Positions 1-8,443 of a DNA stretch of 64,000 nt are shown here, piece by piece. A program made the position numbers and the translations under genes. The notes below the pieces were generated by a model. The model ran no database searches. It was not told the origin of the DNA and was given only the letters and a program-made list of their open reading frames with translations. The DNA is from Sphingomonas sp. NFR15 (GTDB lineage Bacteria > Pseudomonadota > Alphaproteobacteria > Sphingomonadales > Sphingomonadaceae): assembly GCF_900103265.1 (NCBI RefSeq), contig NZ_FMWX01000001.1, forward strand, positions 372,001 to 436,000, read 5' to 3'. Positions within the stretch are counted from its first letter, which is position 1. Every line of letters starts with the position of its first letter.

Positions 1-2166
1 GGCTGCTTCCTCCGCGCTGGCCGCGAACGACACATCGCTGGCGTGCGGCGCCAGCACGGTGCGCAGCATCGCGCGCGTGATCGGGTTGCGATCGACGATC
101 AGCAGGCCATTCGATCCCGGCTCGGCGGCACAGTCCGCCACCGCGACGCGAACCAGCGGCAGGTCGACCGTAAAGATCGACCCCTGCCCCTCAAGGCTCT
201 CGACCGAGACATCGCCGCCCATCGCGCGCGCGAGATTGCGGCAGATCGAAAGCCCCAGCCCGGTGCCGCCGAAGCGGCGGGTCGTACCAGAGTCGACCTG
301 TCGAAATGACTCGAAGATCAGGCCCAATTTATCGGCGGGAATGCCGATGCCGTTGTCAGCCACCGCGATCCGCACCCGCTCGCCAGCGTCTTGCGCGACG
401 GTGGCGACGGTGAGCCGAATCGTGCCTGCGTCGGTGAATTTGATGGCGTTGGACAGCAGATTGAACACGATCTGCCGAAGCCGTGCCGCGTCTCCCTCGA
501 TACCGCGTGGCGCATTATCGAGGTCCAGGGCGAAACTCAGCCCCTTGTCGCGCGCCTGCTCCTGCCACAGCCGGCAAACATCGCGCAGTATCTCCTTGAG
601 ATCGAACGGCGCCTGCTCGATCGAGAGGTTACCGGTCTCGATCTTCGCCACATCAAGGATATCGTCGACCAAAGCGCGCATCGTCACGCCCGCGGAATGG
701 ACGATGCCGATCCGGTCGCGCAGCGCGCTTTCAAGTCTCGCATCGGCCAGCATCACCTGAGTCATGCCGAGGATACCGTTGAGCGGCGTGCGGATCTCAT
801 GGCTGGTGGTCGCGAGGAACTCGGTCTTGGCGGCGAGGGCCTTCGCGAGCGCGACGTTGCTCGCGGCGAGATCGACGTTGGCGGCCCGCACCTCGTTACG
901 GCTCCGGCGGATCACGATCAGACTGGTCGCCAGCAGCGCGACGATGATGATGGCCACGATCGCTGCGCCCGCGAAGATCATCCGCTGCGTCTCGGCGCGA
1001 CTGCGTTCGAAGGCATTCTTGCGCGCGAGGTCGTCGTTGCGCAGCTTGGCGATGCGCAGTTCCTGATTGGCGAAATCGAACCGCGCGGCCGCGAGCGCCG
1101 TGTTGGTCGATGCGGCAAGCTTGGAGGTCTGGTCGTCCAGTTTCTTGAGCGCCTCGAGATGCGAAAGCGCCTGCTTCTCGTCACCTACGCGTTTGAAGGC
1201 TTGGTAGGCGGTCTCGTGCGCTTCACGGTCCAAAAGATCGATCCCCGTGAATCCGCGCGCTATCAACTCGGTCGCCTTGCTCGCATCGCCATGCTGGAGC
1301 GAGGATCGTGCCGCAAGCGCCCAGAATTGGCCGATCTCGCCTGCTGCTTCCGGGAGGCGACGATAGGCAAACCCCTGCGAAATCGTGCGATCGGCGGCAT
1401 CGAGTTGGCCCGCGCGTAACTGACTCCGCGCGACATTGCTCAAGACACGCGCCTCAAACGCCGGACTGTGCATCGTCTTGGCGAGCGCGAACGCCTCCCG
1501 AAACTGCAGTTCCGCTGCACTGTACTGCCCGAGTTCTTTTAATGCATTCCCACGATTATTGAAGATAGATAACAGCAATTGCGGATCCGCAGTATAAATT
1601 TCTCGCGCCTGATCATAATATCTCAACGCAACTCTATAATCACCAGCCTCTTGGTATAGTAACGCTATACTTAACAACGCGATCGCGCGGCTTCTCGTCT
1701 CTCCGAGGCCACGAAAAAGGTTGTAGGCTTGCTGATAATCGGCGAGCGCTGCCGCGACCTGAGCGGTGGCGGTGTGTAGGCCGCCCCTTGATAGGAGAAT
1801 GTCACCGGTCAGCTTGGTCACGGGCCCCGCTGACGCCGTGGCGAATGCCTGGTCGATCAGCGGGCGGGCATGCACGACATCACCGAGCCGAAGATAGGCC
1901 TCGCCTTGGAGCCACTGCGCGGTGGCGACGCCGGTCGGGCGGCGGCTTCCGGGCAGCGCATTCGCGGCCTGTTGAGCAGCCTTGGCCTTGTCGATCGCCT
2001 GCGCCGGATTGACCAGCATCGCCGCCTTCGCGTCCGCCACGAGGCCGTCAAACTGATCCCCGACGCTGGCTGACTGCGCCGTGCCCGGGTGCAGAAGCAA
2101 TCCGCACCACAGTATGATCGCGCAGAGGAGGCGCTTAGCCCCGCGATTGAGGATGGCGATGCTCAT
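1..2166 (-). CDS. TPR-containing hybrid sensor histidine kinase (3' end outside window)
   Basis: The frame is open from an ATG at 2166 to the window edge, so 722 codons are visible and the C-terminus is missing. Order of parts: an N-terminal signal/anchor (hydrophobic to about residue 30), a tetratricopeptide-like helical region (about 35-340), a coiled region, one membrane segment (about 395-417), a HisKA dimerisation helix with H-box SHEIRTPLNG (His about 457), and a HATPase with N-box NAIKFT, G1 DNGIGI, F-box FESF and G2 GTGLGLSI (about 636). A receiver-like domain begins near 685. Its first acidic motif reads VDRN rather than VDDN, and the window ends before the phospho-acceptor Asp can be checked. 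The periplasmic TPR region would be the sensor. It follows the EAL gene by 70 nt on the same strand, so the two may be co-transcribed. The signal sensed is unknown. Codons around 1540-1680 are unusually AT-rich. Confidence 0.9.
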   Translation of the reverse strand, partial: MSIAILNRGAKRLLCAIILWCGLLLHPGTAQSASVGDQFDGLVADAKAAMLVNPAQAIDKAKAAQQAANALPGSRRPTGVATAQWLQGEAYLRLGDVVHARPLIDQAFATASAGPVTKLTGDILLSRGGLHTATAQVAAALADYQQAYNLFRGLGETRSRAIALLSIALLYQEAGDYRVALRYYDQAREIYTADPQLLLSIFNNRGNALKELGQYSAAELQFREAFALAKTMHSPAFEARVLSNVARSQLRAGQLDAADRTISQGFAYRRLPEAAGEIGQFWALAARSSLQHGDASKATELIARGFTGIDLLDREAHETAYQAFKRVGDEKQALSHLEALKKLDDQTSKLAASTNTALAAARFDFANQELRIAKLRNDDLARKNAFERSRAETQRMIFAGAAIVAIIIVALLATSLIVIRRSRNEVRAANVDLAASNVALAKALAAKTEFLATTSHEIRTPLNGILGMTQVMLADARLESALRDRIGIVHSAGVTMRALVDDILDVAKIETGNLSIEQAPFDLKEILRDVCRLWQEQARDKGLSFALDLDNAPRGIEGDAARLRQIVFNLLSNAIKFTDAGTIRLTVATVAQDAGERVRIAVADNGIGIPADKLGLIFESFRQVDSGTTRRFGGTGLGLSICRNLARAMGGDVSVESLEGQGSIFTVDLPLVRVAVADCAAEPGSNGLLIVDRNPITRAMLRTVLAPHASDVSFAASAEEAA

Positions 2167-2236
2167 CGTGCCGCCCTAGCCGATCATCGTTAATATGCCG
2201 CTAAATGCTCATTCGGCAGCCTGCAAAACCGCGTGC

Positions 2237-3646
2237 TCACCCGGTGCGCCAGAAGCTCGCCGGGCGCTTGAACATCGCTTCGCGGAGATCGCCGCCGAGT
2301 TGAAGGTTGTCATCGCGCAGGAACTGACGGAACGCCTCGATCGAGACGGGACGGCTGATGAGATATCCCTGCACCATGTCGCAGCCCATCACCGATAGAA
2401 GGGCAAGCGCGGCCTGCGTCTCGACCCCTTCGGCGGTGACTTCCATCTCCAGCGCGTGCGCGAGATCGATCGTCGACCGCACGATGAGCGGATCGCGGTT
2501 GCTGCTGGTGAGTTGCAGGATGAACATCTTGTCGATCTTCAACTCCCGCGCCGGTAGCTGCTTGAGATAGGCCAGTGAAGAAAGCCCCGCTCCGTAATCG
2601 TCGATCGCGATAGTGATGCCGACGTCGTCGAATCGGCACAAATTGGCGATGGCGCTCTGCGGATCGCGGATCACCGCCGTCTCGGTGATCTCGAAGCCGA
2701 TCCGAACACCGGCTGCGCCGACCTTGCGACAGGCTTCGGCGACGAACTCGGCATCGCCAAGCAACTGGCCGGAGATATTGATGAAGATGGTCAGGTCGCG
2801 GCCATCGCCACACAGCGTCTTTTGATCGGCGATCACCTGATCGAGCGTCCAGAGCGTCAGCGCGCTGATCTGGCGGGCTTCTTCCGCGATGGTGATAAAA
2901 TCGCCCGGCAGGATCAACCCACGGCGCGGGTGTTGCCAACGGATCAGCGCCTCCGCGCTCGATATCGCCTGACGCCGAACATGCACCTTGGGCTGGTATT
3001 GCAGGAACATCTCGCCATTGGCGATCGCCGCCGGCAGCTCGCGAACCAGTGAGAGCCGATCAAATGCTGGGGTGCCGGCGGAGAGATCGCGAACGATCGG
3101 GCGAAGCTCGATACGCGCCTGTTCGAGCGCACCTTCGGCTTCCTCTACGAGCCGGACATCCTCGGTGCTGCCGGCCGGTGCTGCTGCGGCCGCGAGCACG
3201 ATATCGACGCGATGCAGCTCACCATCAAGGTCGAACGGTGTGTCGAACGCGGCGCTTAGTGCCTCCACCGTGGCCTCAATGGCCGCAAGATCGATCGCGC
3301 CGAGCTCGAACTCCGCGATGGTCCGCCCGGCTCCGACAGAACGGATGCCAGGGACGCAATCTGACGCGCGACCGATGAGATCGAAAATCAGCCGATCGGC
3401 GCGGGGCCGGCCGAGGTGGCGGCGCAATCCGGCGAAGTTGGTGATCTCGGCCAGCACGATCATCTGCCACGGCAATGTCGCAGCCGGGATGTCCTCCCGT
3501 CTGCTACTCGGGCGCTGGTAGCTGCCACCCGCGGCGTCCCCCGTCGTCGAGCCGAATGAGCGCGCCTCACCGCATTCGGAGAGCAAGCCACCACGCGGAA
3601 CGGGCGAGGCGCCGAAGACGTGCTGGATCTGGAGAGCTCGCGCCAT
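2237..3646 (-). CDS. EAL-domain cyclic-di-GMP phosphodiesterase with degenerate GGDEF-like region
   Basis: The protein (469 aa from the ATG at 3646) should hydrolyse c-di-GMP. The EAL domain covers about residues 200-450 and keeps the catalytic signature: EALIRW, the Asn of FINISG, the Glu of EITET, the DD pair in IDDYGAG, the Lys of KIDK and the Glu of AEGVET, so activity is likely. The N-terminal half (about 60-190) is shaped like a GGDEF domain, but the signature position reads AEFEL, so it is probably a non-catalytic regulatory module. There is no membrane segment, so the protein is cytoplasmic. The frame stays open upstream to an ATG at 3790. I chose 3646 because the longer version runs through AT-richer sequence with a CtrA-type site and has non-conserved-looking residues. 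The neighbouring hybrid kinase downstream suggests a shared signalling pathway. Confidence 0.88.
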   Translation of the reverse strand: MARALQIQHVFGASPVPRGGLLSECGEARSFGSTTGDAAGGSYQRPSSRREDIPAATLPWQMIVLAEITNFAGLRRHLGRPRADRLIFDLIGRASDCVPGIRSVGAGRTIAEFELGAIDLAAIEATVEALSAAFDTPFDLDGELHRVDIVLAAAAAPAGSTEDVRLVEEAEGALEQARIELRPIVRDLSAGTPAFDRLSLVRELPAAIANGEMFLQYQPKVHVRRQAISSAEALIRWQHPRRGLILPGDFITIAEEARQISALTLWTLDQVIADQKTLCGDGRDLTIFINISGQLLGDAEFVAEACRKVGAAGVRIGFEITETAVIRDPQSAIANLCRFDDVGITIAIDDYGAGLSSLAYLKQLPARELKIDKMFILQLTSSNRDPLIVRSTIDLAHALEMEVTAEGVETQAALALLSVMGCDMVQGYLISRPVSIEAFRQFLRDDNLQLGGDLREAMFKRPASFWRTG

Positions 3647-3731
3647 GCGCGCAAACCTACGCCCGAGCCTTGAAGGAACCGTTAAGTACCACTCCCAACA
3701 TATGGGAAAGCGCCGGAAACCAAATTGTGAA

Positions 3732-3754
3732 ATGCTTAATTTTTCGTTAAGCAT
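3732..3754. promoter_or_regulatory. CtrA-type binding site, TTAA-N7-TTAA, in an 8-bp inverted repeat
   Basis: TTAA at 3736-3739 and TTAA at 3747-3750 are separated by exactly 7 nt, which matches the CtrA consensus of alphaproteobacteria. The site lies within a larger perfect inverted repeat (ATGCTTAA at 3732-3739, TTAAGCAT at 3747-3754). It sits about 85 bp upstream of the EAL start on one side and about 36 bp upstream of a 17-codon reading frame on the other, so it could control either strand. That CtrA binds here is inference from the motif. Confidence 0.6.
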
Positions 3755-3789
3755 AACCCGGCCCAACTGGGCACAAATGGGAGAAAGCA

Positions 3790-3843
3790 ATGCTGCGTTT
3801 CATTCTCGCGCTGATCTACGGCAACAACATCCGTCCTTGGTAA
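3790..3843 (+). CDS. Possible 17-residue peptide with good ribosome binding site
   Basis: An ATG at 3790 opens a 17-codon frame (MLRFILALIYGNNIRPW) ending in TAA. It is preceded by GGGAGAAAGCA, a strong Shine-Dalgarno match at good spacing. The first half is hydrophobic and the second polar with a Pro-Trp end. It lies just downstream of a CtrA-type site. No family is recognised. It could be a membrane-active or leader-type peptide, or a chance frame; the ribosome binding site and compact promoter-like layout are the only support. Confidence 0.4.
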   Translation: MLRFILALIYGNNIRPW

Positions 3844-4148
3844 ATTTCTGACCCGGCCCGGCGAGATCCCGAAAAATTCCCGCATTTGGAATAGCTTAGG
3901 ATTCTCGCCGGGACGGACTTACAGTCGCCTGCCAGCGTTATTGACATAGGTCGGTCCGCGGCAAGTCAGCTATATTTTCGCTTACCAGAGCTCCGGCGCC
4001 CGTGTGGCCCTGCGCTCGCAAGTCCATCAGATCGGCCAACCGAGGCCATGCTGCGCATCGAGATCGTGTCTCATTTCGGGAAACCTTGAAACGGACTGCC
4101 GGGCGGCACAGCCGCTCGATTGCTCGCTAAAATCAGGTATCCCCGACC
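3844..4148. other. 305-nt intergenic stretch with a long imperfect stem-loop
   Basis: No convincing gene is present. An inverted repeat pairs 3857-3869 (CCCGGCGAGATCC) with 3899-3912 (GGATTCTCGCCGGG), giving a 13-bp stem with one bulged base and a loop of about 29 nt. It follows the mini-ORF stop directly, so it could end that transcript or be part of a small RNA. A TTGACA at 3941-3946 has no matching -10 at normal spacing. Nothing else is recognised up to the argE stop. Confidence 0.45.
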
Positions 4149-5315
4149 TTATCTAAGCGCCTCGTCGAGCCGGGCCATGAACGCCACACCGCGCTCGAAT
4201 TGCGCGACCTCCAGATACTCGTCCGGCTGGTGTGCCTGCTCGATCGAGCCGGGACCGCATATGATGGTCGAAAAGCCGGCCTCCTGAAACTGGCCCGCCT
4301 CGGCCGCATAGGAAACCGCGCGCGGCGCGCCATTGTCACCCGCGAGGCGCCGCGCGAGCGCTTCGGCGGGACTGTCGGGCTGGAGCGCGAAGGATGGCGT
4401 CAACGAACGCCGCGTGACCACCACGCCGGCATCGGGAAAACGCGCACGCATCGCCGCATCCTCAGCCGCGCACAGCGCCTCGAACGGCGCGATGATCGCC
4501 TTGGGGTCGTGGCCCGCGGGCGTGCGCAGATCGAACATGAACACGCATTCGCGCGCGAGGATGTTTACGGCAGTGCCGCCGTTGATCATGCCGATCGTCA
4601 GCGTGGCATGCGGTGGATGATAGGGCGAGTGCGGATCGGCGGCGCGCTCGAGATCCGCCGCGATTTCGCCGAGCGCCTGCATCAGCTTCACCGCGACCAT
4701 GTTCGCCGACACGCCGAGATGGGTCAGGCTCGAATGCGCCTCGTGCCCACGCACCGTCACGATCCAGCTCGCGATGCCCTTATGGCCGCTCACCACCTCC
4801 ATGTTCGTCGGCTCACCAACGATCACCGCGAGCGGCGGCGGCAGATCGCGTACCAAGGCGCGGATCATCGACGGCGCACCAAGGCACCCCACCTCCTCGT
4901 CATAGGACAATGCGAGGTGCAGCGGCCGCGCGACGCTGCCGCGCGCCACCTCCGGCACGATCGCCAGCGCGAGCGCGATAAAGCCCTTCATGTCGCACGT
5001 GCCGCGCCCGTACAGCCGGTCTCCGCGCCGCGTCAGCGTGAACGGGTCGCTGGCCCAGCCCTGCCCGTCGACGGGAACGACATCGGTATGTCCCGACAGC
5101 ACCACCCCGCCCTCGACCGCCGGACCGATCGTCGCATAGAGGTTGGCCTTGCGCCCATCGTCGTTGGCGACACGGTGCGATGCGACGCCATGTTCCCGCA
5201 GGAAATCCTCGACATAGCCGATCAAGGCGAGGTTCGAATCGCGCGATGTCGTGTCGAACCCGATCAGCCGATCGAGGTGCGTGAGCGCGGCGGCGGCGAT
5301 ATGCGTCGTGTCCAT
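4149..5315 (-). CDS. argE: Acetylornithine deacetylase (M20 peptidase family)
   Basis: This 388-aa cytoplasmic zinc hydrolase should release acetate from N-acetylornithine in arginine synthesis. The M20 metal site is complete: the His of GHTDVVPVDG, the Asp of GRGTCDMKGF, the EE pair in YDEEVGCLGAP, and a Glu in VGEPTN. The dimerisation lid lies in the middle third. Length and the GRGTCDMKG form agree with proteobacterial ArgE rather than DapE, though a related acyl-amino-acid hydrolase cannot be excluded. The ATG at 5315 is the only sensible start. It stands alone, 49 nt downstream (on the minus strand) of the efflux operon end. Confidence 0.85.
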   Translation of the reverse strand: MDTTHIAAAALTHLDRLIGFDTTSRDSNLALIGYVEDFLREHGVASHRVANDDGRKANLYATIGPAVEGGVVLSGHTDVVPVDGQGWASDPFTLTRRGDRLYGRGTCDMKGFIALALAIVPEVARGSVARPLHLALSYDEEVGCLGAPSMIRALVRDLPPPLAVIVGEPTNMEVVSGHKGIASWIVTVRGHEAHSSLTHLGVSANMVAVKLMQALGEIAADLERAADPHSPYHPPHATLTIGMINGGTAVNILARECVFMFDLRTPAGHDPKAIIAPFEALCAAEDAAMRARFPDAGVVVTRRSLTPSFALQPDSPAEALARRLAGDNGAPRAVSYAAEAGQFQEAGFSTIICGPGSIEQAHQPDEYLEVAQFERGVAFMARLDEALR

Positions 5316-5364
5316 CGCGGTATCTTACCGGCTGTTCCGGGGAGGTCAAAACTCCGCCCGAGCG

Positions 5365-6846
5365 CTACGGCGCCGTCGGGGCGCCCTCATCCCAGCCGCC
5401 GCCAATCGCCTTGAACAATGACGCGGTATCCTCGCGCAATTGCATGTCGCTGGCCGCGAGTTGCTCGCGCGCCGAGGCGACCCGGATTTGCGCGTTGAGC
5501 AATTCGTCCTGCGCCACGAAGCCGGTGCGATAGCGCGCCTCGACCGAACGGGCGCTACGCTCCTCGTCCTTGACCGCGCGCTTCAGCGCCGCGTTGCGGC
5601 GTCGCTCCGCGTCGATTCGGGCGAGCGGATCCTCGACATCGCGCAACGCGCCGAGCACGGTTGCCTTATACTGCGCATATGCCTCCTCGGCCTGCGCCCT
5701 GCGGATCGCCACCGTCGCCTTGCGGCGCCCCCAATCAAGCAGCGGGAAATTGACGCCGCCGGTCACGCTCGCCTGCAAACTGTCGCTGCTGAACAGATTG
5801 CCGAGCGATGTGGAAAGCAGCTCGCCCAGTCCGGTCAACTGGAACTTGGGGTATAGATCGGCGACCGCGACGCCGATATCGGCGGTCGCGGCGGCCAGAT
5901 TGCGTTCGGCGGCGCGAATGTCGGGACGTCGGCGCAACAGATCGGACGGCAGCCCGGCCGGCACATCAGGCAAGCCCAGCACCGCGCCAGGCGCCGCGCT
6001 CAGCTCGGCGTCGAGCGTTTCGGGCGCCTCACCGATCAGAATGCCGAGCGCGTGGATGCGTACGCGTACATCCGCCTTGAGCGGTTCGAGCCGCGCCTCG
6101 AGCGTGGTCAGCGAACCACGCTGCCGGGTCACGTCGCTCTGGGGAACGAGGCCCGTGCGCGCGACATGGCCGGCGATCGCCAGTGCGCGCTTCTCGCGCG
6201 CGATCTCGTCCGTGACGATCGCGATCTGGGTCTGGTCCAGCCGCAGCGAAAAATAGGCCTGCGCCACTTCGGCGGCAAGCGTTACGGCCGCGTCGCGCTG
6301 ATTCCACACCGCTTGCTCGGTGCGGGCGACCGCGCCCTCGACCTGACGGCGACCGCCCCCGAACAGATCAATCTCCCAGCTCGCATCGAAGCCCGCGGCA
6401 TAGGTGGTGATGCCGGTGCCGGGGAGCGCGATCCCGTTGTTCGAACCGCTGCCGCCAGACGAACCGCCCGAAAACAACTGGGCGATCTGCGAAATGCCGC
6501 TGTTCTTGCTCAACTCGATATGGCTGGCGTTCGCGGTGGCATCGACCGTCGGCCGTCCCACGCCACGCGCCGCCACCTCCGAGAGACGCGCCTGCTGGAC
6601 GCGCGCGGCCGCGATGGCGATGTTCGGGCTGCCCTTCAGCGCGCGTTCCACCAGCCCGTCGAGCTGCGGATCACCGAACGCGCTCCACCAGCGGGCCGGG
6701 TCCACCGCCGCGCCAGGCAGCTTCGCCTGCGCTTCGCCGAAGCTGGCGGGCACCGGCATATCGGGAGCATGATAATTCGGACCGACCGTACAGCCGCCCG
6801 CAAGTAGCGCCGCCGTCAAAGCGGTCAGCGTGGATTTCCGGATCAA
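5365..6846 (-). CDS. NodT/OprM-family outer-membrane efflux lipoprotein
   Basis: The 493-aa protein is the outer-membrane channel of the EmrAB-type pump encoded just upstream. It begins with a lipoprotein signal ending LLAGGC, followed by the typical VGPNY motif and two outer-membrane efflux protein repeats of coiled-coil helices and beta strands. The start is a TTG at 6846 whose first bases overlap the emrB stop; GGAGGA lies upstream inside emrB, so translation is probably coupled. An upstream extension of the frame exists but is antisense-like and runs through emrB, so it was rejected. Confidence 0.9.
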   Translation of the reverse strand: MIRKSTLTALTAALLAGGCTVGPNYHAPDMPVPASFGEAQAKLPGAAVDPARWWSAFGDPQLDGLVERALKGSPNIAIAAARVQQARLSEVAARGVGRPTVDATANASHIELSKNSGISQIAQLFSGGSSGGSGSNNGIALPGTGITTYAAGFDASWEIDLFGGGRRQVEGAVARTEQAVWNQRDAAVTLAAEVAQAYFSLRLDQTQIAIVTDEIAREKRALAIAGHVARTGLVPQSDVTRQRGSLTTLEARLEPLKADVRVRIHALGILIGEAPETLDAELSAAPGAVLGLPDVPAGLPSDLLRRRPDIRAAERNLAAATADIGVAVADLYPKFQLTGLGELLSTSLGNLFSSDSLQASVTGGVNFPLLDWGRRKATVAIRRAQAEEAYAQYKATVLGALRDVEDPLARIDAERRRNAALKRAVKDEERSARSVEARYRTGFVAQDELLNAQIRVASAREQLAASDMQLREDTASLFKAIGGGWDEGAPTAP

Positions 6847-8441
6847 TGCGCCATTCCTCCGCCGCCACCGGTCTTGCTGGGGCGCATCAAGAACACCGCT
6901 GGCGAGACCACCAGCACTATAACCATCAGCGATCGAAACACGTCGAGGAAACCAAGCATCGCCGCCTGCCGCTGGACCTGACTGTACAGCAGTGCGAGCG
7001 GGGTGGTCGTGTCGCCCACGCTGCCGACCGCGCTCTGCGCCTTGGCGAGCCAATCGGTATAGTTGAAGTCGAGCGGATTGAGCGTCTGCACCAATTCGCT
7101 CTGGTGGCGCTGCATCGCGTTCGCCAACATCGACTGCGAACTCGCGATCCCAATCGTCCCGCCCAGATTGCGCGCGACGTTGAGAAGGCTCGATGCTTGC
7201 GCCGTCTTGTTCTGCGGCAGCCCGGTGTAAGCGACCGCGCTCAAGGGCACGAACAGGAACGGCAGGAACATCGATTGATACAGCCGCGCCATCGCCGCGT
7301 CGAAGAAGCTGATGTCGGCGGTGAGGTGCGACATGTTCCATAGCGCGAAGGCTTGCCCGAGGATCGCCGGGAACAACAGGAAACGGACATCGACGACACC
7401 GCTCAGCCGCCCGGCGAACGGCACCATCACCAATGTCATGAACCCGCCTGCGGTCAGCGCCAGCCCCGCGTCGAACGACGTGTAGCCGATCACCTGCTGG
7501 AGCATCTGCGGGATCAATTGGGTCGTGCTGAACAAGATCATGCCAGTCAGCCCCATCACCAGCAGCGTTGCAGCGAAATTGCGGTTGCGCATCAGCTTCA
7601 CGTCGACGACCGGATCGTCGTGCTGGCTTTCCCACAGGATCAGCCCGATCAGCGATATGGCGGAGATGGCCGCGGTTACGACGATGAAGCCGCTCGAGAA
7701 CCAGTCCTCGCGCTCGCCGCGATCGAGCGTGATCTCGAGGAAGCCGAGCCCCAGTGCGACCAGCAGTACGCCGATATAGTCGATGCGGATGCCGCGCTTG
7801 AGCAGCTTCTCGCGGTCCTTCACGATCGTCTCCGGCTCATCGACGAAGATATTGACCGCGATGAGCGAGAGTATGCCAATCGGAACGTTGATGAGGAACA
7901 CCCAATGCCAGGACCAAGTCTCGGTGATGTAGCCGCCGATGGTAGGGCCGAGCACCGGCCCCACCACGACGACGATGGCAAAAGCCGCGAACGCCATGCC
8001 GCGTTGCGCGGGTGGAAAGGTATCGGCGAGCATCGACTGCTCGACCGGCGCGAGCCCGCCGCCGCCGATCCCCTGAAACACGCGCGCGATGATCAGAGTC
8101 GACAGGTTCGGCGCGAGGCCGCACATCAGCGACGAGATCGTGAACAGCGCGATCGAGATCATGAAATAGCGTTTGCGGCCGATCACGTCCGACAGCCATC
8201 CGCTGATCGGGATGACGACCGCATTGGCGACGAGGTAGCTGGTGAGCACCCAGGTCGCCTGATCGCTCGAAATCGACAGGCCACCCGCGATGTGATCGAG
8301 CGAGACGTTGGCGATCGAGGTGTCGAGCACCTCCATGAACGTGGGCACGCTGATGAGCGCCACGATCAGCCACGGGCTATACGGACCCGCCGCCGAACGG
8401 GTCGGATCCCAGCCGTCCTTGCGCGGGGCGGCGCTCGCCAC
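6843..8441 (-). CDS. emrB: EmrB/QacA-type multidrug MFS transporter (DHA2 family)
   Basis: This 532-aa inner-membrane protein has the 14-helix pattern of the DHA2 drug:proton antiporters. Seen in the sequence: the first helix with the DTSIANV motif, the loop motif GWLSDVIGRKR, and motif C (VVVGPVLGPTIGGYI). It should pump drugs or other toxic compounds through EmrA and the NodT channel. The start is a GTG two bases after the emrA stop, and the stop overlaps the nodT TTG start, so the three genes form one tightly coupled operon. Confidence 0.92.
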   Translation of the reverse strand: MASAAPRKDGWDPTRSAAGPYSPWLIVALISVPTFMEVLDTSIANVSLDHIAGGLSISSDQATWVLTSYLVANAVVIPISGWLSDVIGRKRYFMISIALFTISSLMCGLAPNLSTLIIARVFQGIGGGGLAPVEQSMLADTFPPAQRGMAFAAFAIVVVVGPVLGPTIGGYITETWSWHWVFLINVPIGILSLIAVNIFVDEPETIVKDREKLLKRGIRIDYIGVLLVALGLGFLEITLDRGEREDWFSSGFIVVTAAISAISLIGLILWESQHDDPVVDVKLMRNRNFAATLLVMGLTGMILFSTTQLIPQMLQQVIGYTSFDAGLALTAGGFMTLVMVPFAGRLSGVVDVRFLLFPAILGQAFALWNMSHLTADISFFDAAMARLYQSMFLPFLFVPLSAVAYTGLPQNKTAQASSLLNVARNLGGTIGIASSQSMLANAMQRHQSELVQTLNPLDFNYTDWLAKAQSAVGSVGDTTTPLALLYSQVQRQAAMLGFLDVFRSLMVIVLVVSPAVFLMRPSKTGGGGGMAH

Positions 8442-8443
8442 GC

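Noticed and set aside
3941..3976. TTGACA and TATATT as a sigma-70 promoter
   Set aside because: Spacing is 24 nt instead of about 17, and no supported gene lies downstream.
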